A stretch of DNA of 64,000 bases, taken from NCBI GenBank assembly GCA_954871525.1, contig OX940864.1, positions 12,828,001 to 12,892,000 of the forward strand, given 5' to 3'. The translations under genes were made by a program, and so were the position numbers. Origin of the DNA: Parietaria judaica (Eukaryota; Streptophyta; Magnoliopsida; Rosales; Urticaceae). The notes under the pieces are model-generated. The model saw only the letters and a list, made by a program, of their open reading frames with translations. It ran no database searches and was not told the DNA's origin. This document shows, in pieces, positions 33,844 through 46,200 of the stretch. How positions within the stretch are numbered: the stretch's first letter is position 1; each line of letters starts with the position of its first letter.

Positions 33844-36800
33844 AGCCTCTGTGGGAATCGCCGCACAACCCTGTGATACTTCTTACTGGTCTATATAATT
33901 ATCTTATGATTGAGTTATTTACTTATATATATATATATATAAAAAGGATAGCTTGGGTTTTCAGCATTGAAATGTATTTGTTAAAAAAAAAATTCTTCTC
34001 TCTTTTTTTTTTTTCTAAATTAAAATAATACGACTGATTCAATATTTAGCGGATCAATGACTTTTTTTTTCTCACTCCAATAAAATTCCAACAAACTTAA
34101 TTAAACAGTGATTTTAAATTTCACCCCAGACTCAATTTATAAATAGAAAATCGGGTTTTTCCCAACCAAGATTTGGACGGGACCCGGTCTTGTAAACATT
34201 GATTTAACCAAGACCATATTGAAATAGATAAAAACTCAATTCTCGATTTCCATTTGGACCTTCTAAAACTAGTTTCTCAATAAAAATCCATTTAGTGACA
34301 CATTTTTTATTTTTATTTTTTATTTTATTGCTGAAATGAAATGGTTGGTCTCGTATCAACGTCGTATATGTTTTGAGGTTCACTGTCTAATATACTTTTC
34401 ATAAACTTTTTTAATCATATTATTCATATATAATAATACTTTTTATTCCCTAAGCATGGCTATAATCATTCTTGGCCTTTTAGGCGGGGTCTCTATAAAT
34501 AATTAGTATTAGGTACGCAATAATTGTAGGAAATATAATTAGTTGTATTTCTTTTGGATAGTCCAAAAATAAATCATTTTCCATGCAATCATTCATACTT
34601 ACTCACTACTTAAGTTTAAACTAGTCAGGGTCAGGCTGCTTAATTGATTTTTAAAATTATTTAATTCCAACTTAAATCAAAATAATAATAATAAAATTAT
34701 GTTAGAGATCAACAACTATATAAGCTCATGTACGCTTCGGTGACGGCTCAACGGTATCGAATTTTAGCTTCTTTTTTTTTTTAACTTCAATGTCGGATCT
34801 TTAATTTTAGAGGAATCGGGTATTTGAAGAATCGGGAATCGGAGAGGATTGAAAATCAATATGGTCGAATTATCAAAGCCTCAATCAGTCCCGATCCCTG
34901 TTTTCATGATAAATAAAGACAATGTTTGAATTAAAATTGACACAAAACCGGACTAGGAGGCAGGAGCCAACACTTTCAGCCGTCTATTTGGTTGTCTCGT
35001 CGTTGCCAAAATTAATTCCTTCAAAGTTCACTTCAAACAGAACAAAATTGAAGGTCAAGGGTGATAAAGCTAGACCTTAAAAATATTCCTTGCTGATCAA
35101 TCATGTACTATGCTTTAATTTTTATAATTGACTATTATCTATACTATATTGTTATCATCTATCAATGTTATTCTCTTTATTTTGTACATATATATATACA
35201 CTTTAATCAATATATTAATCAAGTATTAGATAGCATTATTATCACTATGTTTAAAACATCATGACATACAAACCATAAACAACATACTAACTTATTACAC
35301 TTTTGCTTCGTAATATATAGACTCTCGTCAATAAGGTTTACATACTAAATTTCATGATTTAAGTATCGCGATGTAAAAATTGAAAAACGCTTATCTTATT
35401 ATAGCTACCATTTTGAAATTTCAAATCAATAATATTGACATCATGAATTATTTTTTTCTTTATATTTTTCATAGAGAAAACTAAATGTAGTCCTAAAATG
35501 TAAAATTTCATAGAATAATCAATATTAATTTGAGCACAACTTTGTGTCTTTTGTTTTGGCCACCATGAGAGTTGAATATGTTTTGCACAAGTATTAACTA
35601 TTATAATTTATGCATGGATATATATGGACCACACGTATAAGCTTTTGCTTATGCTTCTCCTATTGTAACCAATGAATTATGAACCTTTCTTGATTAGCTT
35701 TGAGAGAAAGTCATTGATATTTTAATTACGAGGAATTTGGCACTAATTACAATTATTTCTTATATTTGTTTTATACACATCATACATATGGTATTATTAC
35801 TTGATTGCCACTTTGAGCGTTGTAATAAATTATGATCATCAAAGTCATGAGCATACCCAATGAGTGGATAGAGGTTTTGTTTTGTGTTTTGGCTAACCAA
35901 TAAAATAATTATACACATAATTAATTACATCCAAATATAACATATGATCCATTAATGTGAGACATAGAAAATGTGACTGCTCATGTAGTCGAGTTATATA
36001 ATGGATTAATTTATAATAATGTGCTTTTGTAATTTGAACGCGTACTCAACTAAAAAATTTCTATTTTTTATTTTTCAATTCTTTATAATTGTAATAACTG
36101 TTTGGTAAAGATTTTTATTTAAAAAAAAAATTGAAAGAAAAAAAATAAAAAATATGTGGTATATTTTTCTCTCTTTTTTTTTCCTTTCAAATTTTTTATT
36201 TTTTTTTAAATCATCAAAATATAAAATATAATGACATGCATAATACATAGTAAAAAGTCACATATAATAATAAGACATAGTGCAAAATCAAGTATAATTG
36301 AGGAGAGAGAAAAAAAAATAGATTTTTTTTACGATACATCACAAACTTACTTCTCAAATCTCTTGATTCAATAACACAATCTTTCAAAAAAAAAAGTACA
36401 AATCTAACCACAATAATCTACCAAACACACAATTCCTCTATTCTTTTCAAATAATTTCCCTTGAAGAGGAATGCCAGACAGGCGTTTTCAACAATAATAT
36501 CTCATATATTTTTAAAAAGTAGCACAATTTTCAAGTCTCATATGTGATGTGTGTAAAGCAAAGACTAAATTTGTAAGTTTGTACACAATATATGATTTGT
36601 GTTTGAAAATACTTTCATCAATTTTTATGTCTCCAATTTCGTGAGACTTACATTTTATGACTTCGTGAATAATTAAATATATAATTATTTTATAATAGTA
36701 TAATAAGCTAATATGTTGATTATGTACGATAATTAATTACAAAATACATTAAATTAAGTCATATATTTCATACAAATTGATAAAAAAAAATATCTCTCAC

Positions 36801-38897
36801 TTTTAAACGAGAACGTGTAAAGTTTCATAAAAACTATATACAGCAGTGTAAGTGTTGTTAATACAGATAAAATTCAGAAAATAAGTTGTACTAACATACA
36901 AAGTTTAGAGACTATATATTCTTCACTTTTTTAAAATTATGCTACACTTTTCTCCACATCTATGATAAAATAAAATATAAAAAATATTGGTCGTCAACTT
37001 TTTTATTATTCCTTATTAATTTCTAAAACTTACTTGTAGAATCTATTATTTAGATAAGGTGGGCCATTGATGTTACAGTTCTAATAGTAAAAATATAAAA
37101 TAAACGTTATTAAACCCCACGTATTAATTTGCATGAACAAGTATAATCGTATATTTATGACACAGCCGTGCCACCAAAATAATAATATATATATAATGAT
37201 TTTATTAGCAATCAAGTGGATTGTATTCTAAGAAAAATGGTTAACAACTTAATACAACACGAGGAGAAGTTAATTAAATTATAATTATTCATGTTTGCTA
37301 CTTTTCTATAATCATTTAAACGATTTTAATATGTAAAAGTTGGTCATGCATGCGTATAATTCCATATCAAGTTCATTTCAATAATAAAATTTAGCGTGAT
37401 GGAGAAATTAAGTCCTAAATCATTCATGAAGATTTCGATTTGAAGCGGAAAAACTCACTTCGTATACGTAAATGTGTGTGGAATAATACGTACTCATTTA
37501 ATGATTATTGTTGTTAAATTTGGAATATTTTTGCTTGCGAGAGTTTTAAATTGAAATATTACTTGAGTCCGATTTTTTTTGTTTCTGCCTACGTTTTTCA
37601 CGTGCTTTGATAATTCACACGATCATACGACCATACGTCCAAAATTCGACGACTAGAAGTCGAATTTACGGCGACCAAGGCTTTAAAAGTAGCGCCCATT
37701 TGTTTATATACAAAAATCAAGGTATTTTCATCCGTTTGCATAGAAAGTGAGATGTAAATTTGTAGGGTATTAAAAAAGAAGCACGAACACTTATAGGACA
37801 AAATTAATCAATTTTTCTTTGGAAATTTTTTTTTTTAATCTTTCTATACTTTTAATTGTTAATTTTTACAAACATATACCGTTTTATATATTTATATATA
37901 TATAAAAAGTATAGTGTATTAAAGGGAGCTTGAACACTAACCAGACATATTTAGGCAATTTTTCTAAGGAAAATTAAGTTTTAATTTCTATATTTTTATT
38001 TACAATTTTAACAAAACTATCACATATGTTCGAAAAACAATTTAAGTCATCAAAATGCATACCCATGATTCTAAATTTCAAAAATCATTTATCGTTGTTT
38101 TACAATTATATTTTATATACGATCTATAATTATATTATGTAAAAATATACTCTTTTTTTATAAAAAAATATGTACCCTCAAATCAAAATATAGTCGTTGC
38201 TTGGCCTATACTTCTTTTAACCAAGTTTGTTTGGCTTGGTAGTAACTCCACTATATATCTCTCCAAAAGGTCACGAGTTCAAATATCATGGGATGAAAAT
38301 GTGTGCCCCTTTTACATATTGTAAACTTGGCCAATAGTATCACCTGCTCTTATACTGAATATATTTAATAATGCGAGAGTGCATTGTAACATTAGTAAAT
38401 AATAATAATAAAAAAAAAATATATCGGTTCTTTGAATACTGAAGACTCACTATAACTAAGAATTATATACAAAAAAAATTCATGGAGGCAAAGAAAGATA
38501 TTCAGTTCAAAGAATGTAGTATATTAGTTGGCAACTATAATTGATGAGATTTTATTAGCTCAAAGGAAAGTAATATTATTAGTTGGCAACTATAATTTTA
38601 ATTTTGAATTAAAAATATTAAAATAATGAACCTTTTGGTTTTATTTAACCAACCAACCAACCAAGCATTAATCTTGAGCAAAAACTGAAAAAAATATTTT
38701 TACTCCGGATAATCCAACATTCGAGGGACCGGGAGCACGTTAACGAAATGAGATTTCCGGCACGACTCGCGGCTTCCATTTTTTTATTTTTCTACTACTC
38801 TATGTAAAATTTATTGTGATTTTTGTATAAAATAATAAAACGGGAAAAATAAACCTGTATCAACGAATTTCTAGTCCAAAGTGGGTCCCAGTCCACG
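33844..38897. other. AT-rich intergenic region between the copia element and the kinesin gene
   Basis: No gene is visible. The region is long AT-rich sequence with poly-A/T runs. The few open frames start at non-ATG codons or are composed of low-complexity codons. Confidence 0.65.
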
Positions 38898-38905
38898 TCA
38901 CCACT

Positions 38906-39235
38906 TCCACGCCTTGCGAGATTGAGTCGGACTCCCAATTGGCGATCAGATCAATTTCAAGCTCCGATTTGGCGGCGGACGAAGACGGCTTCACCATCGA
39001 GGACATAATAGGGTTGGCTTCTCGATCCAATTCTAGCTTTCAATTTATTAATAGAAGTGGAAACACGGTTGCTCACTCGCTTGCCCAAAATAGTCTTGGA
39101 TCTCCCTTTCCTAATATTTAGTTGAATTTTCCTCCCCGTTGTATTGCAAACTCTATATTGGCGGAGTCCGCCGAAGCTCGTTGCGAGCGCTATTGAAATC
39201 ACATTTCATTTTCAAAAAAAAAAAAAAAAAAAGTC
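38906..39235 (+). mobile_element. 5'-truncated LINE tail (RNase H domain end plus poly-A)
   Basis: The frame from about 38909 reads EIESDSQLAI and, further on, FINRSGNTVAHSLAQNSL. This is the end of the plant RNase H-like domain found in LINE polyproteins. After an internal TAG it continues to ARCERY and a TGA, then about 17 bp and an 18-A run. It is flanked by TCACCACT at 38898-38905 and 39236-39243, a plausible short target duplication. All upstream LINE parts are missing, as usual after truncated target-primed insertion. It lies just in front of the kinesin 5' leader. Confidence 0.75.
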
Positions 39236-39352
39236 TCACCACTCTCTCTCTCTATATCTATAGGTGTATCTATCTACATATTCCCTTTTCTCTCTCTAGC
39301 TCCTCATCTCTCTCCTCTGCAAAGTCGGATTAAGAAATGCGGTTTGCCTTTC

Positions 39353-40290
39353 ATGGAGGGCTTCGCTTCCAAGGCAAGTAAGAGCGATCAGAAAGTGCTC
39401 AATCCATACATTTATGCATATATAATATTATATACGAGTTTTTTTTTGTTTATTCCTTTTCGATGATTGCACGATGATGACGATGATATAGCTTTTCTGG
39501 TATGGAGTTTATATGAATTTGCTTTTGGCGTCTCAGATCTGACCATCGTTGAGTTCGAAGAGGATCTCCGCGTGAGAAGAAGACGGCTCTGGAGCTCCCT
39601 GCGCAATGCTCGCGCGATTTTGACGCAAGTAATGTCTCATGGACTTATCCTTGGGAAAATACTCTAGTTTCTGTTTGGTTCTCGAGAAAAGAATGAGGAA
39701 AATTGGCCAAATGCTGAGGTCTTAGAAGATTGTATTCTGCATTAGGCTTCTGAAAGCTAGTTTGATGGATTTGCGTTAATTTTTTTTCCTCATTTGCATT
39801 CTGGCAATTCAAGAAGAAAAAATTGTTATTCCTTTTGTCTCTTGAATTTGAGCATATATATATATATATATACACGTATATAGAAACCAAGGCTCGTCAG
39901 GAATTAGCAACATTTGTACAAGCATTGTCTGGGATTTCTGGGCGAACTAAGCAGCAGCAAGCATTTTTGGAAATGAACTATTTTTCCAGAAATACCCCTG
40001 TCCGAGTAGTGAAATCTTTGTGCTCCTTGGGGTTGTGGAAGTAATATCCTTTCGTTTCCTTAGGATATCCCAGAAAAATGCATTTATCTCATTTAAGGCT
40101 TACTTATCTTTGATCAAATGTTTTACATAAACGTCAATTTTCTATGTGTGCGTTAATCTAGGTCTTATTTGTCCGTGTTAATCGGAGGATGAAAATTCGT
40201 AGAATTCCTTTCATGTTTACCTTGGATTTGTGTATTCATACTGAGTCAAATTTGTGCTGATTGCTCTGTAGAATTAAGTCTGAGGGGGTA
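39353..40290 (+). other. Leader exons that may extend the kinesin N-terminus
   Basis: Exons 39353-39377 (ATG...GGCAA|GTAAGA), 39537-39628 (TCTCAG acceptor, CAA|GTAATG donor), 39892-40040 (acceptor CCAAG) and 40272 onward (CTGTAG acceptor) join with no stop into the kinesin frame, adding 95 residues. The added part includes LTIVEFEEDLRVRRRRLWSS and SGISGRTKQQQAFLEMNYFS. An alternative acceptor 8 nt upstream (TATAG at 39883) would break that frame. Initiation would then fall at ATG 39982 (MNYFSRNTPVRVV..., basic and acid-poor, targeting-like) or ATG 40291. Whether this is coding or 5' UTR is undecided. Confidence 0.5.
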
Positions 40291-43200
40291 ATGGCATCAA
40301 AATATGGTTCGAGGTCAAAGAAATTGGGTTCGAATAGCTCAAAACCCGCTAATTCTCCCGCGTCTTCGACCACATCATCTTCAAAACAGTTCGTAGAGAC
40401 CTCGATCGATGGACAGAGTTCGCCAGCTTCTTCCTCAGCTCGGAGTAAGCCGCAGTACTCTTACTCGGACCATGCAGCATTGGCCGCGGAGAGATCAAAA
40501 GAAAACGTAACCGTAACAGTCCGTTTTCGACCTCTCAGGTGCATTTTGATCTTCTGAAAATCGTGTTCCGTTGCTTACCTGTTCAGGGTATTTATTAAAT
40601 TTAGTTTTGGTTTTGTGTGTGGGTTAGTCCGAGGGAAATTCGCCAAGGAGAGGAGATCGCATGGTATGCTGACGGAGAAACTATTTTGCGGAATGAACAT
40701 AATCCTTCAATTGCATATGCATATGGTAAGTTATTTTATTCCTAGATATGTATTGAAAAGAAAGGAAATTAATTTGATGTTTGTAGTTTGGGAATTTTCA
40801 TACATTAGTTTATTAATAATAATATCCCCATCCAATTTGTAGTTGTCTTCTGAAAGCCATGTCGTTTTAATAAAATGAAACTAGGCTACAACTACTGATA
40901 AATTAACGTCGTTTACTAATGGAGGCTATTCATATCAAATGACAACCGAACGAGACGGGTTTTTGAACGGCAGTTTTACTATTTCTGAATATTTCTCAAA
41001 TATTTCCTACGAAGGCTGAAACTATTCTTCTGGCTACCTGTTTCCAATATTGGATTAAAAACCGGTTCCAAAATCTTTTCTGTTTTGGTTATACATGTTA
41101 AACAGTGAGAAAATTAGAAAATGAAGCTATGTAATATCTGTTTAGTATCAAATCTGGAATGTGATTTTTGTATATTATGAGTAGAGTAGGTTAATTTGAT
41201 TGCTTGATGTGGAAAATCTAGCTTAATGCGTTCCATAGAGAACGCATTTCGGTTAAGGTATGGTCGAGTCTTTGTTTAGTTACTTATCACTTTTTTGTTT
41301 TTACATTCTAGACCGGGTGTTTGGCCCTACAACTACGACGAGACATGTCTACGACATAGCTGCCCAGCATGTTGTTGGCGGAGCTATGGAGGGCGTCAAT
41401 GGTAATTTTCTTAGAAGCTATGCTTTCATTAACTCAAACTTGCTCACATGCTTTAACCTTGGTGTTATGGATAAATCACTTTTTTTGGTACATGGTTAAT
41501 GGAAAATACTTATAGGATAAAACCCGAATAGAAATCCAAGAGAAACAAGAACACTTTATTTGCAACCCCGGTCTCTAATTCGAGAGTTATACCAGGAAAA
41601 CTTTCCCAATGATGTTCAATAGTAATTTCCTACTAATCAAACGTAACGGCTAACCTAGGCACCTATATATAGGATTAAAAATCTCTAATTCCATATATAT
41701 TGTAAATAAATACCCCAAATAGCCCTACTTTACCTAGAATCATAGTTAACAGTGGCAGTTAGCTTATTTAATTTGATTTCTTATCTGCAGGTACCATTTT
41801 TGCATATGGTGTGACTAGCAGTGGCAAGACTCACACCATGCATGTAAGAAGTCATATTTGTTCTTGTACAAATTCGAATTTATGATTTTCTTCGGCAAGT
41901 AGAATTTTCATTTCCTTACATAAATTTTAGGTTAAATTTCTTATAAGAGAGAGACTAAAACATAGGTATAGTAGGATCTCATAAATTGTCACTTTTGCAG
42001 CATGCGTATTAGTGTACTTGCAGATTTCTCGGCGAATAAATTTTATTATCAACGTATGATGAGTCAAGTTAGTGATAAAGAGTATTAGAATTTATTACTA
42101 TATTTATGTTACAACACAAGAACTTGATCTCGTAATGAGATAGTCGCCAATCTCCACTAAGCTAATTTGTGAATGTTTAAGGTCTCTTAAATAGGATAAA
42201 GATTAAAATCTTATCTAATGGGTCGGGACCAATTCTCAATATAATTAATTAAACCATAAGCATAATTAGACAACCTAAATAACTTAAATAAACTACAGGA
42301 TATAATTGAATTTCCTAAATAACATAATTAAATATCCCTATTATTTTATGCAGGGCGATCAAAGATCTCCTGGAATTATACCATTGGCTGTCAAGGATGC
42401 TTTTAGCATCATCCAAGAGGTGTTTTTTAAAGGATGTTTTGATCTATTTGCAACTTATTTCTATATGTATTCAGAAAACCTAACTGTCATGTTTTTGTTA
42501 TGCCAGACTCCGAACCGAGAATTTCTTCTGCGTGTCTCGTACTTAGAAATCTATAACGAGGTACTTTTTTGAATTTCTTCTCCGAGTTTCATACTTATAG
42601 ATCTGTAAATTAGTTCTCGCGCCGCCTCCTTCTCAGTTGTTTTACTATCCTTTAAGGTTTCTTTCGTTTCAGGTTGTTAATGACTTGTTGAATCCAGCAG
42701 GACAAAATTTACGGATTAGAGAGGATTCTCAGGTTATTTCACTTGAAACTTTTGTGATTTTTCATTGTGGATGTTAGCTTTCTCAGATATCCATTAAAGG
42801 TTGTCGCTTATGTGGTCTCTAAGTTTTCTCAAAGAAATTAATTGGTATACATTGTAAAACTATAAGAAATGCACTGGTTTCAATGCTATAGTTGAGGCAT
42901 ACTTTCAATGGTCCTTGTCCACTTGACATGATTTCGTGGTTTTACTTCTATGTCTGAAGGACTGTGAAAATACCCGGCCCGATAATTTAACCAGAAGAAT
43001 AACACGTTATTGATAAAAAAAAATAAAAATTAAGATAGCCATGGCCTCTAATTTCGAGAGTCAGATTGGGAAAATTCACCCCACGATGTTCAATAGAAAA
43101 TTCCAGTAATCAAACATACCTTCAAACATAAAACTGGGTGCCGACCCTAAACTTAATGAGCAAGTAGGGTAAAATGCCTCTAATTCATTATATATTCCAA

Positions 43201-46200
43201 CAGAATGATACATGAATCTTTTCCGCTAAAGCTTGTGTTTCAGAACATTCGTTGATCTTTCTCAGTGGTTAATTTGTATGAATCACTAATTCCTAAAAAA
43301 TCATGTTTGTAGGGTACATTTGTGGAGGGGATAAAGGAAGAAGTTGTGCTATCCCCAGCTCATGCTCTTTCACTCATAGCGGCTGGAGAAGGTACATTAA
43401 ATTGATTCCTTTCGATCTCTCTGCGGTGTTCTTATTCTAGTTTCCTTGTATTTCGACTCACTTTTTCTCTACTGTACTTCTATTTTTTTATTTTTGCTTG
43501 TTTCTCTAAATTAAAAAAAGCTTCAGAGACCATCAGTGGGTAATATTACGCTGACAGTTCTCAACGTCTATAATTATTTATTAGTGTATACAAGTAACAT
43601 TATCCTTAATACTCTTAATTTTTCGGTATTCTTTAACTTACTATGCAGAGCATCGACATGTTGGGTCTACAAATTTCAACTTACTCAGTAGCAGGAGCCA
43701 CACTATATTCACACTGGCATGTTTCTATCTTTCTTTGGTCTTACCATATGTCGAGTAATCTTTATGCTATTTTTAAGAACAATTACAACGTTTCCAGGTT
43801 ATGATCTTTCTATTTTCATGTCTAATAATAACGTGCTCCTTCAAATCAAGGTTACTTCCTTGTTTTTTGGTTGTAATGTATATGTTTACTATTTGCTATC
43901 AGACGATAGAGAGTAGCGCATATGGTGAAAATACTGAAGGCGAAGCTGTGAACTTGTCACAACTGGTAAAAATGCTACACATTTATTTATCATTCATATC
44001 TTTCAATGCCAAAACTAGACCTTTCACTTTTCTTGAGTATCCGAAGGTTCTGTATACAAATCTGAGCTCATAGTCTTTATATCTTGCTTATACATGCAGA
44101 ACCTCATCGATCTGGCAGGTTCAGAGAGCTCCAAAGCTGAAACTACCGGCATCAGACGGAAAGAAGGATCTTATATCAATAAAAGCCTGCTAACTCTCGG
44201 AACGGTGAGGTCACTAACACATCTTTATTAGGAAAGAAATAAGTTTACTTGTCTTTTTTCGAGTTATGTATTATCTTTATATTCCCTAGTGCATATGTAC
44301 TTCTAAAACATCAGAATCTTCAATCTTTGCTGAAATGCCTTGTTTTTATACCTTTGTTCCAAATTATATAGGAAAATGTTCTTCACGTGTACTTACAAGT
44401 TCATCACTTAGACTTTTAGAGCCGTTATTACTGTTCTGTTCATATCGAGAAAAAAAATAAAAAACAGTTTTCAAGTTATCCCAATATAGTTATGTATCTG
44501 TTTTACTCAATGGCTTACAATAGAATGATTTGGTAAAACAGGTTATCTCAAAGTTAACAGATGGGAGAGCCAATCATATTCCATACAGGGACTCTAAATT
44601 AACCAGATTGCTTCAATCCTCATTAAGTGGTCATGGGCGTGTATCTGTAAGTTTCCACACACACACACACACACATATATATATTCTTTAATTGTAAGAT
44701 ATCCCATGCATATTATTTTGATAAAGCCTGGGATTTCGATCTCATAAGACGGACACTCCAACATACACAGGATTACGTTAAACACTCCGAACGAGTCTCA
44801 ACCAAAATTCAGCCTCTCCTCTGCTAGATAGTGGCTGAATTTTTTTATATGCGTTGGGATGGTTTTCATTAATATAAAAGACCAAATTATATCTAGGTCA
44901 TGTGCAAATAAACTTAATTACAACTTATTACCAAGTATTTATAAGACCTTATTAAATAAGATACCCTCATATAGAATCTGCAAAGCCTAAGCGTGTGACA
45001 CTTGGCTGGTTCCTCCTAGGCCGAGCCGGGCCCTGTGCTCGTGGTGCGGATTACGGATACTTAAGTCTTATTACACAAATATATAATGTATCTATCTTCA
45101 TTTTCTTTTACAGCTCATTTGCACTGTCACTCCTTCATCAAGCAACTCAGAAGAGACTCACAACACACTGAAATTCGCACATCGGGCAAAACACATTGAG
45201 ATCCAAGCAGCGCAGAACAAAGTTTGTCCCATTCTGTTCTTTTGGTCGATAATTTCCATCAAAATTAGTCTTCTGAGATTTAAAGTCATTTTGTCGCCCT
45301 ACAGATTATTGACGAGAAATCACTCATCAAGAAATATCAGAACGAGATTCGTACTTTAAAAGAAGAACTAGACCAATTGAAGCGAGGCATTGTTACTGAT
45401 ACAAAAGATATAGCAGATGACGACATTGTCCTCCTGAAACAAAAGGTGAATTTCTTGTGTGAGAATGATCTTTGTGGTGTGTAGTGTTACAGGCCAATCA
45501 CATTCAAACGAGGTATTCTAGGATTCGGTGATTATACACGATCCTGTAATTAGATAAGTCCTATTAATATTATAAAACAATAAGATCCGTGCTAGGATCC
45601 GGACAGACAATCAAAGAGAAAATGAATATACTGTATTGTTAAATGCAACCTCGGTCTCTATTTCGAGAGTTAGACTAGGAAAGCTCTCCTGATGATGTTC
45701 AATAGGAAATTTCACTAAGCCAAGATTAATCTCTATCCATAGGATTATAAATTATTTCCTATTTGCGGGTCTGGCTTAAATTTTATTTAATTTGGTGTGA
45801 TTTAAAGCTAGAGGATGGGCAAGTCAAGCTGCAATCACGGTTGGAGCAAGAGGAAGAGGCTAAAGCCGCTCTACTGGGAAGAATTCAACGCTTGACTAAA
45901 CTGATATTAGTTTCCACAAAAGCAACACAATCATCGAGACTCAGTCAACGACCCGGTCCCAGGAGAAGACATTCCTTCGGCGAAGAGGAGGTTTGACTTC
46001 TATTTTCTAAATTAAATAAGCATGATCTGTTGTTGTCTTAGTTAATTATCATTTTGACGGATCCATGATCTCTCATTGTCAGAGGAAGGGCAAGATGGTC
46101 ATTTAGTCTTGCGAGTCTAGGCCTTTTATGTCTTTTCTCTATCTATGTTATTAGGATTTTTTGGGTCATTTATGTATTAAGAATGTTTGTCTTATCCTTG

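Noticed and set aside
33581..33868. Independent 95-aa gene in the right LTR
   Set aside because: It is the U3 part of the LTR, duplicated in the left LTR where it is the tail of the pol frame; no sign of an independent gene.
38939..39121. A host gene encoding an RNase H-like protein
   Set aside because: Only the last part of the domain is present, with an internal stop, followed by a short tail, poly-A and target-repeat flanks: a LINE remnant.
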